A stretch of DNA of 64,000 bases from Mariprofundus sp. KV (GCF_013387475.1 NZ_VWNB01000012.1:1-64000); one strand, 5' to 3'; counted from the stretch's first letter, positions 53,234 through 62,246 are shown. Notes: generated by a model from the sequence alone, not told the origin. Numbers and translations: made by a program.

Positions 53234-54853
53234 TTACGGCATTTTGTGATGCCATGCATCGATATTGTGAAAATCTTTCAGGAATTTTTTATAGGCAATG
53301 GACTGATGCTCTTTTTCAAAGCCCTGCACAAGCACACGGAACCAGGTGCGGCCTTTGCTGGAGAAGCGGCCATATTCTGCTTTGATATCCTTCTCGCGCA
53401 GGTATTTTACTTCGCTAACGGCCGATTTCTCACTGCTCAGGGATTGCAGATTAACCGTCCACCCCTTGATTTCTTTCAGGTCAACTTCGTATGGAGCCAG
53501 CTTTTTGATTTCCGGTTTTGCTTCCACCACTGCTGCTTTGACAGGTAGAGGCTCAACACTCTCTTCGGTTTTGGTGGCTGCTTCAGGAGCAGGTGGAACG
53601 ACCAACGCGGTTGATTGAGGTGCCGCAGCGGTGCCGGGTTTTACGTCGCCCTGTTCCAGTTCACTTTGCCACTGTTGGGTACTCTTGCTGGCGATCACCT
53701 GGGTCAGATCATTGAGCTGCTGTTGCAGTGTTTCAACCTGCCGGGTTAAGCCGGTGATAGCTTCAGCCTGTTCCTGCTCCATATTGGACAGGCGTTTTTC
53801 GATCTTTTTCGGTTCGCCTTGCAGAGCAGTGACTTCACCTGAACTGTCCATTGCCAGCCAGACTGCGACAGCTGCAATCAGCAGCGCCACAAGCCCCATG
53901 CTCATGGAGATACTGTCGGCCATATTAAGGCTGAACCCTTTTTTTGTTTCTGTTGCTTTACTATTGGACATCTCTGGCTCCACCTCATCTGCTTTTGTCT
54001 CGCTGTTGTAGGCGCCATAGCCGGAGCTTGCCGGCTCGCGCTTCAAGTCATCAAAGTCATCTCGCTTATCGAGTTCGTCGGGTGAACGGATGATGGTCGG
54101 TGCCGCATCAAGCTCCTGCAGAGAGAGGTCCAGATCCTCAAGATCTTCATCAAGAAAATCAGAGAGGTCACCATCATCGAAGGATGAGGCGGGAAGATCG
54201 AGTTCATCTCTCTCCTCATCACGGTTGCGACGGTCAAATACAGCGGCCAGCGCATCTTCAGGGTCGGTAACTTCAGCAGCGTCTGTCTCCACACGAGGCT
54301 TTCCTACAGGCGCCTCATCAGCAGGGGGCTCATCAGCAGGAGTCTCATCAGCAGGAGTCTCATCTGCAGGAGTCTCATCTGCAGGAGTCTCATCTGCAGG
54401 AGTCTCATCTGCAGGAGTCTCATCTGCAGGAGTCTCATCTGCAGGGGGCTCATCTGCAGGGGGCTCATCTGCAGGGGGCTCATCAGCAGGGGGCTCATCA
54501 GCAGGGGGCTCATCAGCAGGGGGCTCATCAGCAGGGGGCTCATCAGCAGGGGGCTCATCAGCAGGGGGCTCATCAGCAGGGGGCTCATCAGCGGGAGTCT
54601 CATCTGCAGGAGCTTCATCAGCAGGAGTCTCATCTGCAGGGATCTCTTCTACTGCGTTATCATCAGGCAGGTCATCAAGATCGAGGTCATCGAGGTCATC
54701 GAGATCCTCCAGCTCATCAAGGTCTTCGAGCTCACTGATATGGGGCTCTTCAGGATCATCAAGTGAAATATCCAGATCATACAACTCATCGGCCGGAATA
54801 ATCGATTCGTTACCCGAGTCGTTATGTCGTCTGTCGTCTATTTGATCTGCCAT
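53234..54853 (-). CDS. SPOR-domain membrane protein with 22 PADE-type pentapeptide repeats
   Basis: A 539-aa protein. The N-terminus is highly acidic (DELEDLDDLDDLDLDDLPDD). A repeat tract of 22 pentapeptides (PPADE or TPADE, residues about 70-180) and another acidic stretch follow. The single TM helix (SMGLVALLIAAVAVWLAM, about residue 315) separates this cytoplasmic part from a coiled-coil periplasmic segment and a C-terminal SPOR domain (GWTVNLQSLSSEKSAVSEVKYL, TWFRVLVQGFEKEHQSIAYKK). SPOR domains bind denuded peptidoglycan at the septum. GGAGG 5 bases before 54853 fixes the start. It follows the related SPOR gene by 60 bases. Confidence 0.87.
   Translation of the reverse strand: MADQIDDRRHNDSGNESIIPADELYDLDISLDDPEEPHISELEDLDELEDLDDLDDLDLDDLPDDNAVEEIPADETPADEAPADETPADEPPADEPPADEPPADEPPADEPPADEPPADEPPADEPPADEPPADEPPADETPADETPADETPADETPADETPADETPADETPADEPPADEAPVGKPRVETDAAEVTDPEDALAAVFDRRNRDEERDELDLPASSFDDGDLSDFLDEDLEDLDLSLQELDAAPTIIRSPDELDKRDDFDDLKREPASSGYGAYNSETKADEVEPEMSNSKATETKKGFSLNMADSISMSMGLVALLIAAVAVWLAMDSSGEVTALQGEPKKIEKRLSNMEQEQAEAITGLTRQVETLQQQLNDLTQVIASKSTQQWQSELEQGDVKPGTAAAPQSTALVVPPAPEAATKTEESVEPLPVKAAVVEAKPEIKKLAPYEVDLKEIKGWTVNLQSLSSEKSAVSEVKYLREKDIKAEYGRFSSKGRTWFRVLVQGFEKEHQSIAYKKFLKDFHNIDAWHHKMP
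54314..54643. repeat. 22 tandem 15-bp repeats inside the SPOR gene
   Basis: Twenty-two 15-base units of the form CTCATC(A/T)GCAGG(GGG/AGT) lie head to tail. Variants come in blocks: five with CATCTGC..AGT, three with CATCTGC..GGG and seven with CATCAGC..GGG. The blocks show recent block expansion. The unit length keeps frame, so copy number can change without breaking the protein. Confidence 0.95.
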
Positions 54854-54913
54854 GCATGCCTCCATGCGTTTGATATGGGGTTGAGCCGGCTACCATGAGC
54901 TGACGGGAGTGGG

Positions 54914-55861
54914 TCAGGGTTTATAAACCCAAGCATCTTTGATGCCATACTCGGCAGCCAGTTTTGCCTTATAGGTTGCTGCCTCCTCCTTGCTGGCAAA
55001 GCCGCTGACGCGAACGCGGTATTTCAGTACACTGTTGATATAGAAGCTGGCTGTTTCAGCGGGAATGCCAAGGCTGTTGAAACGATTCTTCTCTTTTGTG
55101 GCCGCCTGCTTGTCATCCACTGAGAGCAGGTTAACCGCCCAGCCGCTGCTTGCGATCGGGGCCGGAAGCTGTGTATCTGTCGTTTTTTTGACTGCTGTTA
55201 CGGCAGGCGTTGCAACCGCCTTTGTCCGTTTGGCATCGATCTGTTTAATCTGCATCTGTTGGGAGTTCCCCATAAGTTCCTGTGCCACCTCAACGGCGCG
55301 CAGACGGCGCTCCAGCTGCTGTTTCAACTCAAGATATTGCGCCTCACTGGTGCGCGCCTGCTGTTCATAGGTTGCCAGCTCTTGATCGGTAACCGAGGCC
55401 ACCGGAGTCGAGGTGGTAAGGTTGAGAATAATAGCAACCGATGAGAGCAGGATGGCCAGAAGGGCGAGGATGGTAGTCCACTGGATTTCGTGCACCTCCC
55501 CCTCATCGCTTTCGGGCATGGTCACTGCTGCGCTTTCACCGGCCGCATAGGAGGGGGATAGGATATCTTCATGGTGGTGCGGCGCTACTGGCGCATCGTT
55601 CATTTCGCCAAAGAGATCCGGCTCCCGATCTGCGGCAACAATGGGCTCTTTGCGTGATGTATCGACCGGGTCAGTGAAATCCGCATCATCATACCTGTTG
55701 TCAAATGGCAGTTCATCGCTCTCCGGCCCGGAATCGATATCACTACTCTCCCAGGGCAGATCAGTGGCCACTGGTGCTGGCTGTATGACCGGGTCACTGT
55801 TCTCCAGCTCATCAAGATTATTGAGATTGAACGCTTTACCGTTTTCTGTGTTGTCTGCCAT
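54914..55861 (-). CDS. SPOR-domain membrane protein (third)
   Basis: A 315-aa protein with an acidic N-terminus (SDIDSGPESDELPFDNRYDDAD), a TM helix at about residues 128-150 (TTILALLAILLSSVAIILNL), a coiled-coil periplasmic region (YEQQARTSEAQYLELKQQLE) and a C-terminal SPOR domain (SGWAVNLLSVDDKQAATKEK, KYRVRVSGFASKEEAATYKAKLA). It has the same layout as its neighbour at 53234 and the gene at 12541. GAGG, 8 bases before the ATG, supports the start. Located between trmO and the larger SPOR gene, all leftward. Confidence 0.87.
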   Translation of the reverse strand: MADNTENGKAFNLNNLDELENSDPVIQPAPVATDLPWESSDIDSGPESDELPFDNRYDDADFTDPVDTSRKEPIVAADREPDLFGEMNDAPVAPHHHEDILSPSYAAGESAAVTMPESDEGEVHEIQWTTILALLAILLSSVAIILNLTTSTPVASVTDQELATYEQQARTSEAQYLELKQQLERRLRAVEVAQELMGNSQQMQIKQIDAKRTKAVATPAVTAVKKTTDTQLPAPIASSGWAVNLLSVDDKQAATKEKNRFNSLGIPAETASFYINSVLKYRVRVSGFASKEEAATYKAKLAAEYGIKDAWVYKP

Positions 55862-55928
55862 TACCGGAACCTCGCCATTAGTCTTGCTCAGAAGCTAACC
55901 AGAACTATGCAGGATCGCGACTCAGAAT

Positions 55929-56528
55929 TCAGCTGCCGGTATTGATCGACTCCTTCATCTCAGCTACACCCGTCTCTTCAACCCAGCCACTGCTGGCCTG
56001 GGGGAAAGCATCGGCGTAGGGGAGGTAGGGTTTGATATCCAGTACAGGGGTGCCATCAAGCATGTCATGGCCTTTAATGTGCAGGGTGCGCCCATCAATA
56101 CCGGTCAGGCGTACGGCCGAGAGGCCGATGCTGTTGGGGCGGTGGGGGGCTCGGGTGGCAAACAGACCGCGTTTTACTTTCGGGCCACGCGGCGGCGTGA
56201 CCAGAGGATTCCAGCCCTGATTCAGGTGCATCCAGTAGATCACCCAGATGTGTGAGAAACCATCAAGATCCCTGACGGCCTGATCGAGATTGAGTCCGGC
56301 GTTGAGTTCAATCGAGGCCTCCTGAGCATCATCAAGAGAGGGCTGGCGCGGTACGGCAAAACGTTCGCGATAGCTGCTGTGTACGACACCGATCGGTTGC
56401 ATGGTGATCTCCAGCTCAGCATTGTCACTGTGCGAGAACTCATCGGTATAACTTTTTGCAGGTGTGCCTTTTGCAGGTTTACGTCCCCACCTCTGCTCAG
56501 GCGGGTCACCGGGTTTCTTATGACTCAT
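55929..56528 (-). CDS. trmO: tRNA (N6-threonylcarbamoyladenosine37-N6)-methyltransferase
   Basis: TrmO (TsaA/YaeB family) methylates t6A37 to m6t6A37 in tRNAs using SAM. The 199-aa protein begins with about 40 divergent residues, then MQPIGVVHSSYRERFAVPRQPSL, FSHIWVIYWMHLN, TPPRGPKVKRGLFATRAPHRPNSIGLSAVRL and DGTPVLDIKPYLPYAD, all diagnostic of this beta-barrel methyltransferase. Its start overlaps the clpA stop by 4 bases (ATGA), so it is translationally coupled to clpA. Confidence 0.92.
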   Translation of the reverse strand: MSHKKPGDPPEQRWGRKPAKGTPAKSYTDEFSHSDNAELEITMQPIGVVHSSYRERFAVPRQPSLDDAQEASIELNAGLNLDQAVRDLDGFSHIWVIYWMHLNQGWNPLVTPPRGPKVKRGLFATRAPHRPNSIGLSAVRLTGIDGRTLHIKGHDMLDGTPVLDIKPYLPYADAFPQASSGWVEETGVAEMKESINTGS

Positions 56529-58789
56529 GCAGAGGCTGTCTCAGGTTGCTGCATCACCAGTTTATCATTCTCGCAATCAATCACGGCCAGCCCACCCTTC
56601 TGCAGGGCGCCAAAGAGAATGGCATCAGCCAGGGGTTTCTTGATATGCTCCTGAATCAGGCGAGCCATCGGGCGTGCTCCCATCAGCGGATCATGACCAT
56701 GTTTTGCCAGCCAGCGCTTGGCACTCTCACTCACCTCAAGTTCAACCTTGCGCTCCTGCAGCTGAGCCTCAAGCTCAATCAGCAGCTTGTCGACGACGTG
56801 CAGGATGATCTCTTCAGAGAGTGCGGCAAAGCCGATAGTGGCATCCAGGCGGTTGCGGAACTCAGGGGTAAAGATGCGTTTGATCGCCTCATCCTCTTTA
56901 CCCTGAGGCGACTGCACAGGATTAAAGCCGATGCCATTTTTCTGCATCTCAAATGCACCGGCATTACTGGTCATGATCAGCACGACATGCCGGAAATCTG
57001 CCTTGCGGCCATTGTTGTCGGTCAGGGTGCCGTGATCCATCACCTGCAGCAGCAGATTAAACAGATCGGGATGGGCTTTCTCGATCTCATCAAGCAGCAG
57101 TACGGCATGCGGATTTTTGCTGATCGCCTCGGTAAGCAGGCCTCCCTGATCAAAACCGACATAACCCGGAGGGGCACCGATCAGGCGAGATACGGTGTGA
57201 GACTCCATATACTCGGACATATCGAAGCGGATCAGTTCCACACCCATAATGCGTGCAAGCTGACGTGCCACCTCGGTCTTGCCAACGCCGGTAGGGCCGG
57301 TAAAGAGGAAGGAGCCGATCGGTTTCTCAGGGTGGGAGAGACCGGCACGTGAAAGTTTGATGCTCGATGCCAGCATATCAATCGCTCTGTTCTGACCGAA
57401 CACAGAGAGCTTGAGGTCGCGATCCAGATGCGCCAGTTGTTTCTTGTCAGAGGCGGAGACCTGCTGATGCGGAATGCGGGCAATCGATGCGATCATCGAT
57501 TCGATATCATGCACATTGATCTGTTTACGCCGTTTCTCTTCAGGCCGTACACGCATCGCTGCGCCAGCCTCATCAAGCACATCGATGGCCGAATCGGGCA
57601 GATGCCGTTCAGAAAGATGACGCTTTGCCAGTTTGGCGGCCTGCTCGATGGCAGTCTGGCTGTAGCGCACACCGTGATGCGCTTCAAGACCGGCCTTCAG
57701 CCCTTTAAGAATCTCGATGGTCTCTTCAATCGTTGGTTCAGGAATATCGATCTTCTGGAAACGACGTGCCAGTGCACGATCTTTCTCAAACAGGTTGCGG
57801 AACTCCTGATAGGTGGTGGCACCAATGCAGCGCAGTTCACCATTGGCCAGTGCCGGTTTAAGCAGATTGGAGGCATCCATAGTGCCGCCACTGGCCGCAC
57901 CGGCACCGATAATGGTGTGGATCTCATCGATAAAGAGCACAGCCTGATCTTCACGCTCAAGTGCATGCAGTACTGCTTTCAGTCGCTCTTCGAAATCGCC
58001 ACGGTATTTGGTGCCGGCGAGCAGCGCGCCCATATCCAGTGCGTAGATGGTGGCTTTGGCAATCACATCGGATGTTTCGCCAGATTCAATTCTAAGTGCC
58101 AGCCCTTCGGCAATCGCAGTTTTACCCACGCCCGCTTCACCGACCAGCAGGGGGTTGTTTTTGCGGCGGCGGCAGAGAATCTGCACGCAACGACCAAGCT
58201 CAATATCGCGCCCGATCAGCGGATCAATCTTTCCTTCACGTGCGCGGGCTGAAAGATTGATACAGTAGCGCTGTAGCGGTGATGCATTGCTATCACTCTT
58301 TTCGTGCTCAATGGCCGGTGTTTCCCGGCCAGCTTCATGCTGCTCACTGGTCTCATCACTGTAGGCACCATGGGCCATGAAGCTGACAACATCCAGACGG
58401 GTGATGCCCAGGCGGCTGAGGAAGTGGACAGCGTGTGAATCTTTTTCGGAGAAGATAGCTACCAGTACATGGCCGCCGGTCACCTCGCGTTTGCCCGATG
58501 CCTGTACATGCATCACGGCACGCTGAATCACCCGCTGCAGGCCGATGCTGGCAGTGGTTTCACCTGCATCGTCCGGCAAAATGGCGATATGATCCGCGAT
58601 GAAGGTGGCGAGATCATGACGCAGCTTCTCTATATCAGCACGGCAACCGAGCAGTACGCCCAGCGCATTGGGATTATCCAGCAGACCCAGCAGCAGATGT
58701 TCAATGGTGACAAATTCGTTTCTGCGAACATGTGCATTATGGAATGTTTCGTTCAGTGTCTCTTCGAGTTCTTCGCTCAGTATTCCCAT
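56525..58789 (-). CDS. clpA: ATP-dependent Clp protease ATP-binding subunit ClpA
   Basis: ClpA is the AAA+ unfoldase that feeds proteins to the ClpP protease. The 754-aa protein has the Clp N-domain (residues 1-140), then AAA module 1 (Walker A GEAGVGKTAIAEGLA, Walker B VLFIDEIHT) and AAA module 2 (Walker A GPTGVGKTEVARQLA, Walker B VLLLDEIEKAH, sensor SNAGA). NGIGFNP carries the IGF-like ClpP-docking loop (here IGF in KNGIGFN). The ATG at 58789 follows AAGGATGT. The adaptor gene clpS lies directly upstream, as in most proteobacteria. clpP is not in the window. Confidence 0.97.
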   Translation of the reverse strand: MGILSEELEETLNETFHNAHVRRNEFVTIEHLLLGLLDNPNALGVLLGCRADIEKLRHDLATFIADHIAILPDDAGETTASIGLQRVIQRAVMHVQASGKREVTGGHVLVAIFSEKDSHAVHFLSRLGITRLDVVSFMAHGAYSDETSEQHEAGRETPAIEHEKSDSNASPLQRYCINLSARAREGKIDPLIGRDIELGRCVQILCRRRKNNPLLVGEAGVGKTAIAEGLALRIESGETSDVIAKATIYALDMGALLAGTKYRGDFEERLKAVLHALEREDQAVLFIDEIHTIIGAGAASGGTMDASNLLKPALANGELRCIGATTYQEFRNLFEKDRALARRFQKIDIPEPTIEETIEILKGLKAGLEAHHGVRYSQTAIEQAAKLAKRHLSERHLPDSAIDVLDEAGAAMRVRPEEKRRKQINVHDIESMIASIARIPHQQVSASDKKQLAHLDRDLKLSVFGQNRAIDMLASSIKLSRAGLSHPEKPIGSFLFTGPTGVGKTEVARQLARIMGVELIRFDMSEYMESHTVSRLIGAPPGYVGFDQGGLLTEAISKNPHAVLLLDEIEKAHPDLFNLLLQVMDHGTLTDNNGRKADFRHVVLIMTSNAGAFEMQKNGIGFNPVQSPQGKEDEAIKRIFTPEFRNRLDATIGFAALSEEIILHVVDKLLIELEAQLQERKVELEVSESAKRWLAKHGHDPLMGARPMARLIQEHIKKPLADAILFGALQKGGLAVIDCENDKLVMQQPETASA

Positions 58790-58950
58790 GGTCACATCCT
58801 TGATCCATTTCGCGTGATCAGTTTATCGATCCATTTGTCAGCATCGTTGAGTTGTCAGCCTCTGCTGTTGCTGCATCTCTTATTTGCAATATCGGTGCCA
58901 ATTTCATCTACTATAGTCGAATCAGCCATGTCGCTGATTACATTTGGCGC

Positions 58951-59280
58951 CTACTGGTCCGGTTCCCGCTCCATCATACAGCGCAGCGGATGACCTCCGG
59001 CACGGCAGGCAGTTTCAACCTGATGGATTTTGGTTTCGGCGATATCTCTGGTAAACACACCACAAATTGCACGCCCCTGCAGGTGAATCTGCATCATCAG
59101 ACTGTTTGCCGCCTCTTCCGATTTATGGAAGTAACGGATCAGAATATCAACCACAAATTCCATCGGGGTAAAATCATCATTGAGCATAACCACACGATAC
59201 ATAGGGGGACGTTGCAGTTGAGGTTCGGCAACATCTGCCTCAGTCTTAGGGATAATTTCCGGCATCTGGATCTCGCTCAT
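58951..59280 (-). CDS. clpS: ATP-dependent Clp protease adaptor ClpS
   Basis: ClpS binds N-degron substrates and delivers them to ClpA. The 109-aa protein has a flexible N-terminal 28 residues, then the core MYRVVMLNDDFTPMEFVVDILIRYF with the N-degron pocket (NDD, and the Met gatekeeper in FTPMEFV), HLQGRAICGVFTRDIAETK, and the C-terminal GGHPLRCMMERE. All family landmarks are present. It is upstream of clpA by 161 bases in the same direction. Confidence 0.96.
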   Translation of the reverse strand: MSEIQMPEIIPKTEADVAEPQLQRPPMYRVVMLNDDFTPMEFVVDILIRYFHKSEEAANSLMMQIHLQGRAICGVFTRDIAETKIHQVETACRAGGHPLRCMMEREPDQ

Positions 59281-59359
59281 GGCAGCGATGTTAGCGGACT
59301 GGGAAATTCTTCCAAGAGATATACTGCACTCTGGTATAGACTAAAAAGGAGATATGAAG

Positions 59360-60115
59360 ATGGCAGAGCTAAAATGCATCCTGTGGGATGTGGATGGAAC
59401 ACTGGCTGACACCGAGCGTGATGGACATCGTGTGGCCTTTAATATGGCCTTTGATGAGGCGGGGCACGAACGCGAGTGGGATGTGCCGACCTATGGTGAG
59501 CTGCTGGCCGTGACCGGCGGCAAAGAGCGTATCAAATTTGATATTGAGCGCGGCGATATGTGCGAGATGCCTTATGAGGAGATTGCCGGGCTGCATGCAC
59601 GCAAAACTGCGCATTACGAAACACTTATTGCCGAAGGGCGTATTCCACTGCGTCCGGGCGTGCGTCGTCTGCTTGAAGAGGCCTATGCCGCGGGTATCAC
59701 CCTCGGTGTGGCGACAACCACCACACCATCAGCACTGGATGCGCTGATTGAACACTCTCTTGGTAAAGAGTGGTTTGACCGTTTTGCCGTACTTGCCGCA
59801 GGGGATATTGTGCCTGCCAAAAAGCCTGCACCGGATATCTACACCTACGCCATGGAACAGCTCGGCGTGAATCCTGAGAATACACTGGCGCTGGAAGATT
59901 CCGAGAACGGCTGGAAAGCGGCCCATGCTGCTGGCCTGAAGTGTGTGGTGACGGTGAATGATTATACCCGCGACCATGATTTTACCGGTGCTGATCTGGT
60001 GGTTTCCGAGCTGGGCGAGCCCGATGGCGAGGCTGTGAATGTGCTGCAGGATCTGCATACCCTTGATGTGCACCATGTTAAACTGAGCCATCTTAAAGCG
60101 ATCATGCATGACTGA
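59360..60115 (+). CDS. HAD-family phosphatase, CbbY-like
   Basis: A 251-aa haloacid dehalogenase hydrolase of the CbbY/phosphoglucomutase-like subgroup. Motif I is ILWDVDGTLADTE (nucleophile first Asp), motif II GVATTTTPSALD, motif III the Lys in PAKKPAPDIY, and motif IV ALEDSENGWKAAHAAGL. In autotrophs CbbY dephosphorylates xylulose-1,5-bisphosphate, a Rubisco inhibitor; that role here is only possible. Two ATGs compete (59354, 59360): AGGAG is 8 bases from the second and 2 from the first. Its stop overlaps the TatD start by 8 bases. Confidence 0.88.
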   Translation: MAELKCILWDVDGTLADTERDGHRVAFNMAFDEAGHEREWDVPTYGELLAVTGGKERIKFDIERGDMCEMPYEEIAGLHARKTAHYETLIAEGRIPLRPGVRRLLEEAYAAGITLGVATTTTPSALDALIEHSLGKEWFDRFAVLAAGDIVPAKKPAPDIYTYAMEQLGVNPENTLALEDSENGWKAAHAAGLKCVVTVNDYTRDHDFTGADLVVSELGEPDGEAVNVLQDLHTLDVHHVKLSHLKAIMHD

Positions 60116-60884
60116 TTTGCTCCGCCTTTTCGACAGCCACTGCCACGTCGATTTCTCACATTTTGATGAGGATCGCGATGCCATGTTTGAACGCATGGCG
60201 GCAGAGGGTGTTGAGGGGTGTGTGGTTGTCGGCGTCGATTTTGATCATATCGACACCCTCAAGGTGCTGGCTGAAGCGCGGGAGAATGTCTGGTTCAGTG
60301 TCGGTATTCACCCCAACCATGAGGTGGAGTTAGAACCGACGGTTGAGCAGTTGTGCCAACTGGCTGATCACCCGCGCTGCGTGGCCATCGGCGAGACCGG
60401 TATGGATTTTTTCCGTCATCATGTTGATCCGGCGCTGCAGGAGTCCCGCTTTCGCACCCATATCCGCGCCGCAAAGCTGCTCAATAAACCTGTGATTGTG
60501 CATAACCGTGATGCTGATGCCGATACCATGCGTATTCTGCGTGAGGAGAATATCTCCGAATGCGGTGGCATCATGCACTGTTTTTCAGCCGATCAGGCAA
60601 CGGCTGATGCTGCTGTTGAGCTGGGTATGTCGATCTCATTCTCTGGTAATGTCACCTTCAAACGTAATGATGAGCTAAGGGGTGTGGCGGCCAGTGTGCC
60701 AGCTGATCTTCTGCTGGTGGAGACCGACTCCCCCTATCTGGCTCCGATGCCATTTCGTGGCAAACGCAATGAACCGGCCTATGTAAAACATGTCGCTGCA
60801 TGCATCGCCGACGTGCGCGGTGTCTCGCTTGCTGAACTTGCAGCGCAAACCACCCGTAACACCAGAGCTCTCTTCTCTATCTAA
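60108..60884 (+). CDS. TatD-family metal-dependent hydrolase (DNase)
   Basis: A 258-aa TIM-barrel hydrolase. FDSHCHVDFSHFDEDRD supplies the first His pair; GVHPNH-like SVGIHPNHEVELE, IGETGMDFF (metal Glu), VIVHNRDADADTM (His), GIMHCFSAD (His) and LVETDSPYLAPMPFRGKRNEPAYV (catalytic Asp) complete the site. TatD proteins are magnesium-dependent 3'-5' exonucleases. It overlaps the HAD gene by 8 bases and is probably translated by coupling. YcfH-type and TatD-type members cannot be separated confidently here. Confidence 0.92.
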   Translation: MTDLLRLFDSHCHVDFSHFDEDRDAMFERMAAEGVEGCVVVGVDFDHIDTLKVLAEARENVWFSVGIHPNHEVELEPTVEQLCQLADHPRCVAIGETGMDFFRHHVDPALQESRFRTHIRAAKLLNKPVIVHNRDADADTMRILREENISECGGIMHCFSADQATADAAVELGMSISFSGNVTFKRNDELRGVAASVPADLLLVETDSPYLAPMPFRGKRNEPAYVKHVAACIADVRGVSLAELAAQTTRNTRALFSI

Positions 60885-61061
60885 TAACCTGTTTGGGGAA
60901 ACTTAAAACCCAGATGCTGCATGCACAATCTCAGCCCGTTGAATCCGGCATTCTGGATCTGAGTCGCTACAGCAATCATTGATTGTACGCTTGATGCATG
61001 ATTCCCGCATGGGCGGGGATATGGCAGCTGTTATAGCCGCTGCAGTTGTGACCGATAGATA

Positions 61062-61104
61062 GTGAACTACCGCCAGCTAAAGCAGGCGGCTTCCTGAAAC
61101 ACGC
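61062..61104 (-). ncRNA. Predicted 3' part of the TnpB omega RNA
   Basis: Immediately after the tnpB stop, the minus strand carries the hairpin at 61070-61089 and then GTAGTTCAC. In characterised TnpB systems the omega RNA covers the end of tnpB and the right end, and its guide is the flanking DNA. By that rule the guide would be read from about 61061 down to 61042. This is inference from the family, not direct evidence of an RNA. Confidence 0.45.
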
Positions 61105-62229
61105 TTAGGCCTGATGCCTTACGTTATGTTTCAGAGGCTCATACCGAGCCTTTGCGAGAATGTTTCTCGCGGCATTTACATCACGTTGCAGTTTAAGCCC
61201 GCAATTCGGACATTTGTGCCAGCGAACTGAAAGCTTCTTATGCACCCTTGCTCCGCATTCGGAACAATCTTGCGATGTGTGTTTTGGATCAACATCTACA
61301 AACACAGATCCAGCCTCTTCCGCTTTTGATCTGAGTATCCCCAAAAACTGGTTCCAACCAGCGTCCGAGATCGATCTGCTTAACCTACTGTTCCTAACCA
61401 TGCTTTTGATGTTCAGGCTTTCAGCAGCGATATACGCATATCGTTGAACAAGTTTACTTGCTTCTTTGTGGTGAAAATCTCGCCGTTGATTGGCGACTTT
61501 CCTGTGAACTTTTTGCAACTGGTGAACCGCTTTCCTGCGATTGCTACCACCCTTCTTTTTGCGGGAAACACTGCGACCAGTAACGCGAAGTTTTTTCAAT
61601 GATTGCTTCAGATATGTTGGATTTGAAACATGTTGGCCATCATCGGTTGAAAGGAAATGCTCGATACCAACGTCAATTGCAACGGTTGTTTGTTCGGCTC
61701 TCGGTTCTGGTGCATCACCAACGTCACACGACGCAATCACATACCAGTGATCCGCCTCCTGCTTGATCGAAAGCGTCTTGATTTCACCTTGCCATGGCCG
61801 GTGCAGCTTCACTTTGACCATGCCGATATTCTGTAGGCGCAGTTTTCCGGAATCAAAAAGTCGGCAGCCATCACCGACCGCAGGATAAGTCCAACTGGTG
61901 AATCGGCCATAGCCTTTGAATCGCGGATAGCCCGGCTTTTCGCCTGATTTCACTCTGCGAAAGAAGTTTTCAAACGACCGTTGAAGCCTGCGCATCGTTG
62001 CCTGGGCACTGGAGAAATTCAGTTGTGCATAATAACCGTTGGATGATCTTTCTGCCTTAAACCATGCTGACTGTTCTGTGTATTTGATTGATTTCTGGCT
62101 TGTTTCGTAAGCATCTTTTCGCTGACCAAGACATTCATTGTAAAGACGGCGATGTGTCTCAAGCATGATCTCAAGTTCACGCTTCTGATTTACGTTCGGA
62201 TAAATACGATATTTGAATGCCTTGCGCAT
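61105..62229 (-). CDS. tnpB: TnpB, RNA-guided nuclease of IS605-type element
   Basis: A 374-aa TnpB, the ancestor type of Cas12. It starts MRKAFKYRIYPN, the family's N-terminus. The split RuvC nuclease is intact: TTVAIDVGIEHFLS (Asp), IAAESLNIKSMVRN (Glu) and QRDVNAARNIL (Asp). The zinc finger DCSECGARVHKKLSVRWHKCPNCG has all four Cys. TnpB uses an omega RNA from the element's right end to cut DNA next to a target motif, keeping the element at its site. An in-frame upstream start (62265) would translate the palindrome at 62231-62246 and is unlikely. The coding frame shows no damage. Confidence 0.93.
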   Translation of the reverse strand: MRKAFKYRIYPNVNQKRELEIMLETHRRLYNECLGQRKDAYETSQKSIKYTEQSAWFKAERSSNGYYAQLNFSSAQATMRRLQRSFENFFRRVKSGEKPGYPRFKGYGRFTSWTYPAVGDGCRLFDSGKLRLQNIGMVKVKLHRPWQGEIKTLSIKQEADHWYVIASCDVGDAPEPRAEQTTVAIDVGIEHFLSTDDGQHVSNPTYLKQSLKKLRVTGRSVSRKKKGGSNRRKAVHQLQKVHRKVANQRRDFHHKEASKLVQRYAYIAAESLNIKSMVRNSRLSRSISDAGWNQFLGILRSKAEEAGSVFVDVDPKHTSQDCSECGARVHKKLSVRWHKCPNCGLKLQRDVNAARNILAKARYEPLKHNVRHQA

Positions 62230-62230
62230 A

Positions 62231-62246
62231 GTGTACGAACGTACAC
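62231..62246. promoter_or_regulatory. Perfect palindrome at the tnpB start
   Basis: GTGTACG and CGTACAC flank AA, giving a perfect 16-base dyad ending one base before the tnpB start codon on the minus strand. It could be an operator or an RNA stem that hides the ribosome site. No Shine-Dalgarno sequence is visible for the gene. Confidence 0.5.

Noticed and set aside
54304-54633. 109-aa Leu/Met/Pro repeat ORF on the minus strand
   Set aside because: Another frame of the same 15-bp repeat tract; the acidic SPOR frame is supported by its TM helix and domain.
54090-54845. 251-aa Ser/Ala/Gly repeat ORF on the plus strand
   Set aside because: It is the antisense of the 15-bp repeat tract in the SPOR gene. 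A 15-base period keeps every frame open, so length is not evidence of coding; no TM, signal or ribosome site supports it.
57428-58252. 274-aa ORF antisense to clpA
   Set aside because: Shadow frame of a highly conserved gene; so is the 298-aa frame at 56456-57352.
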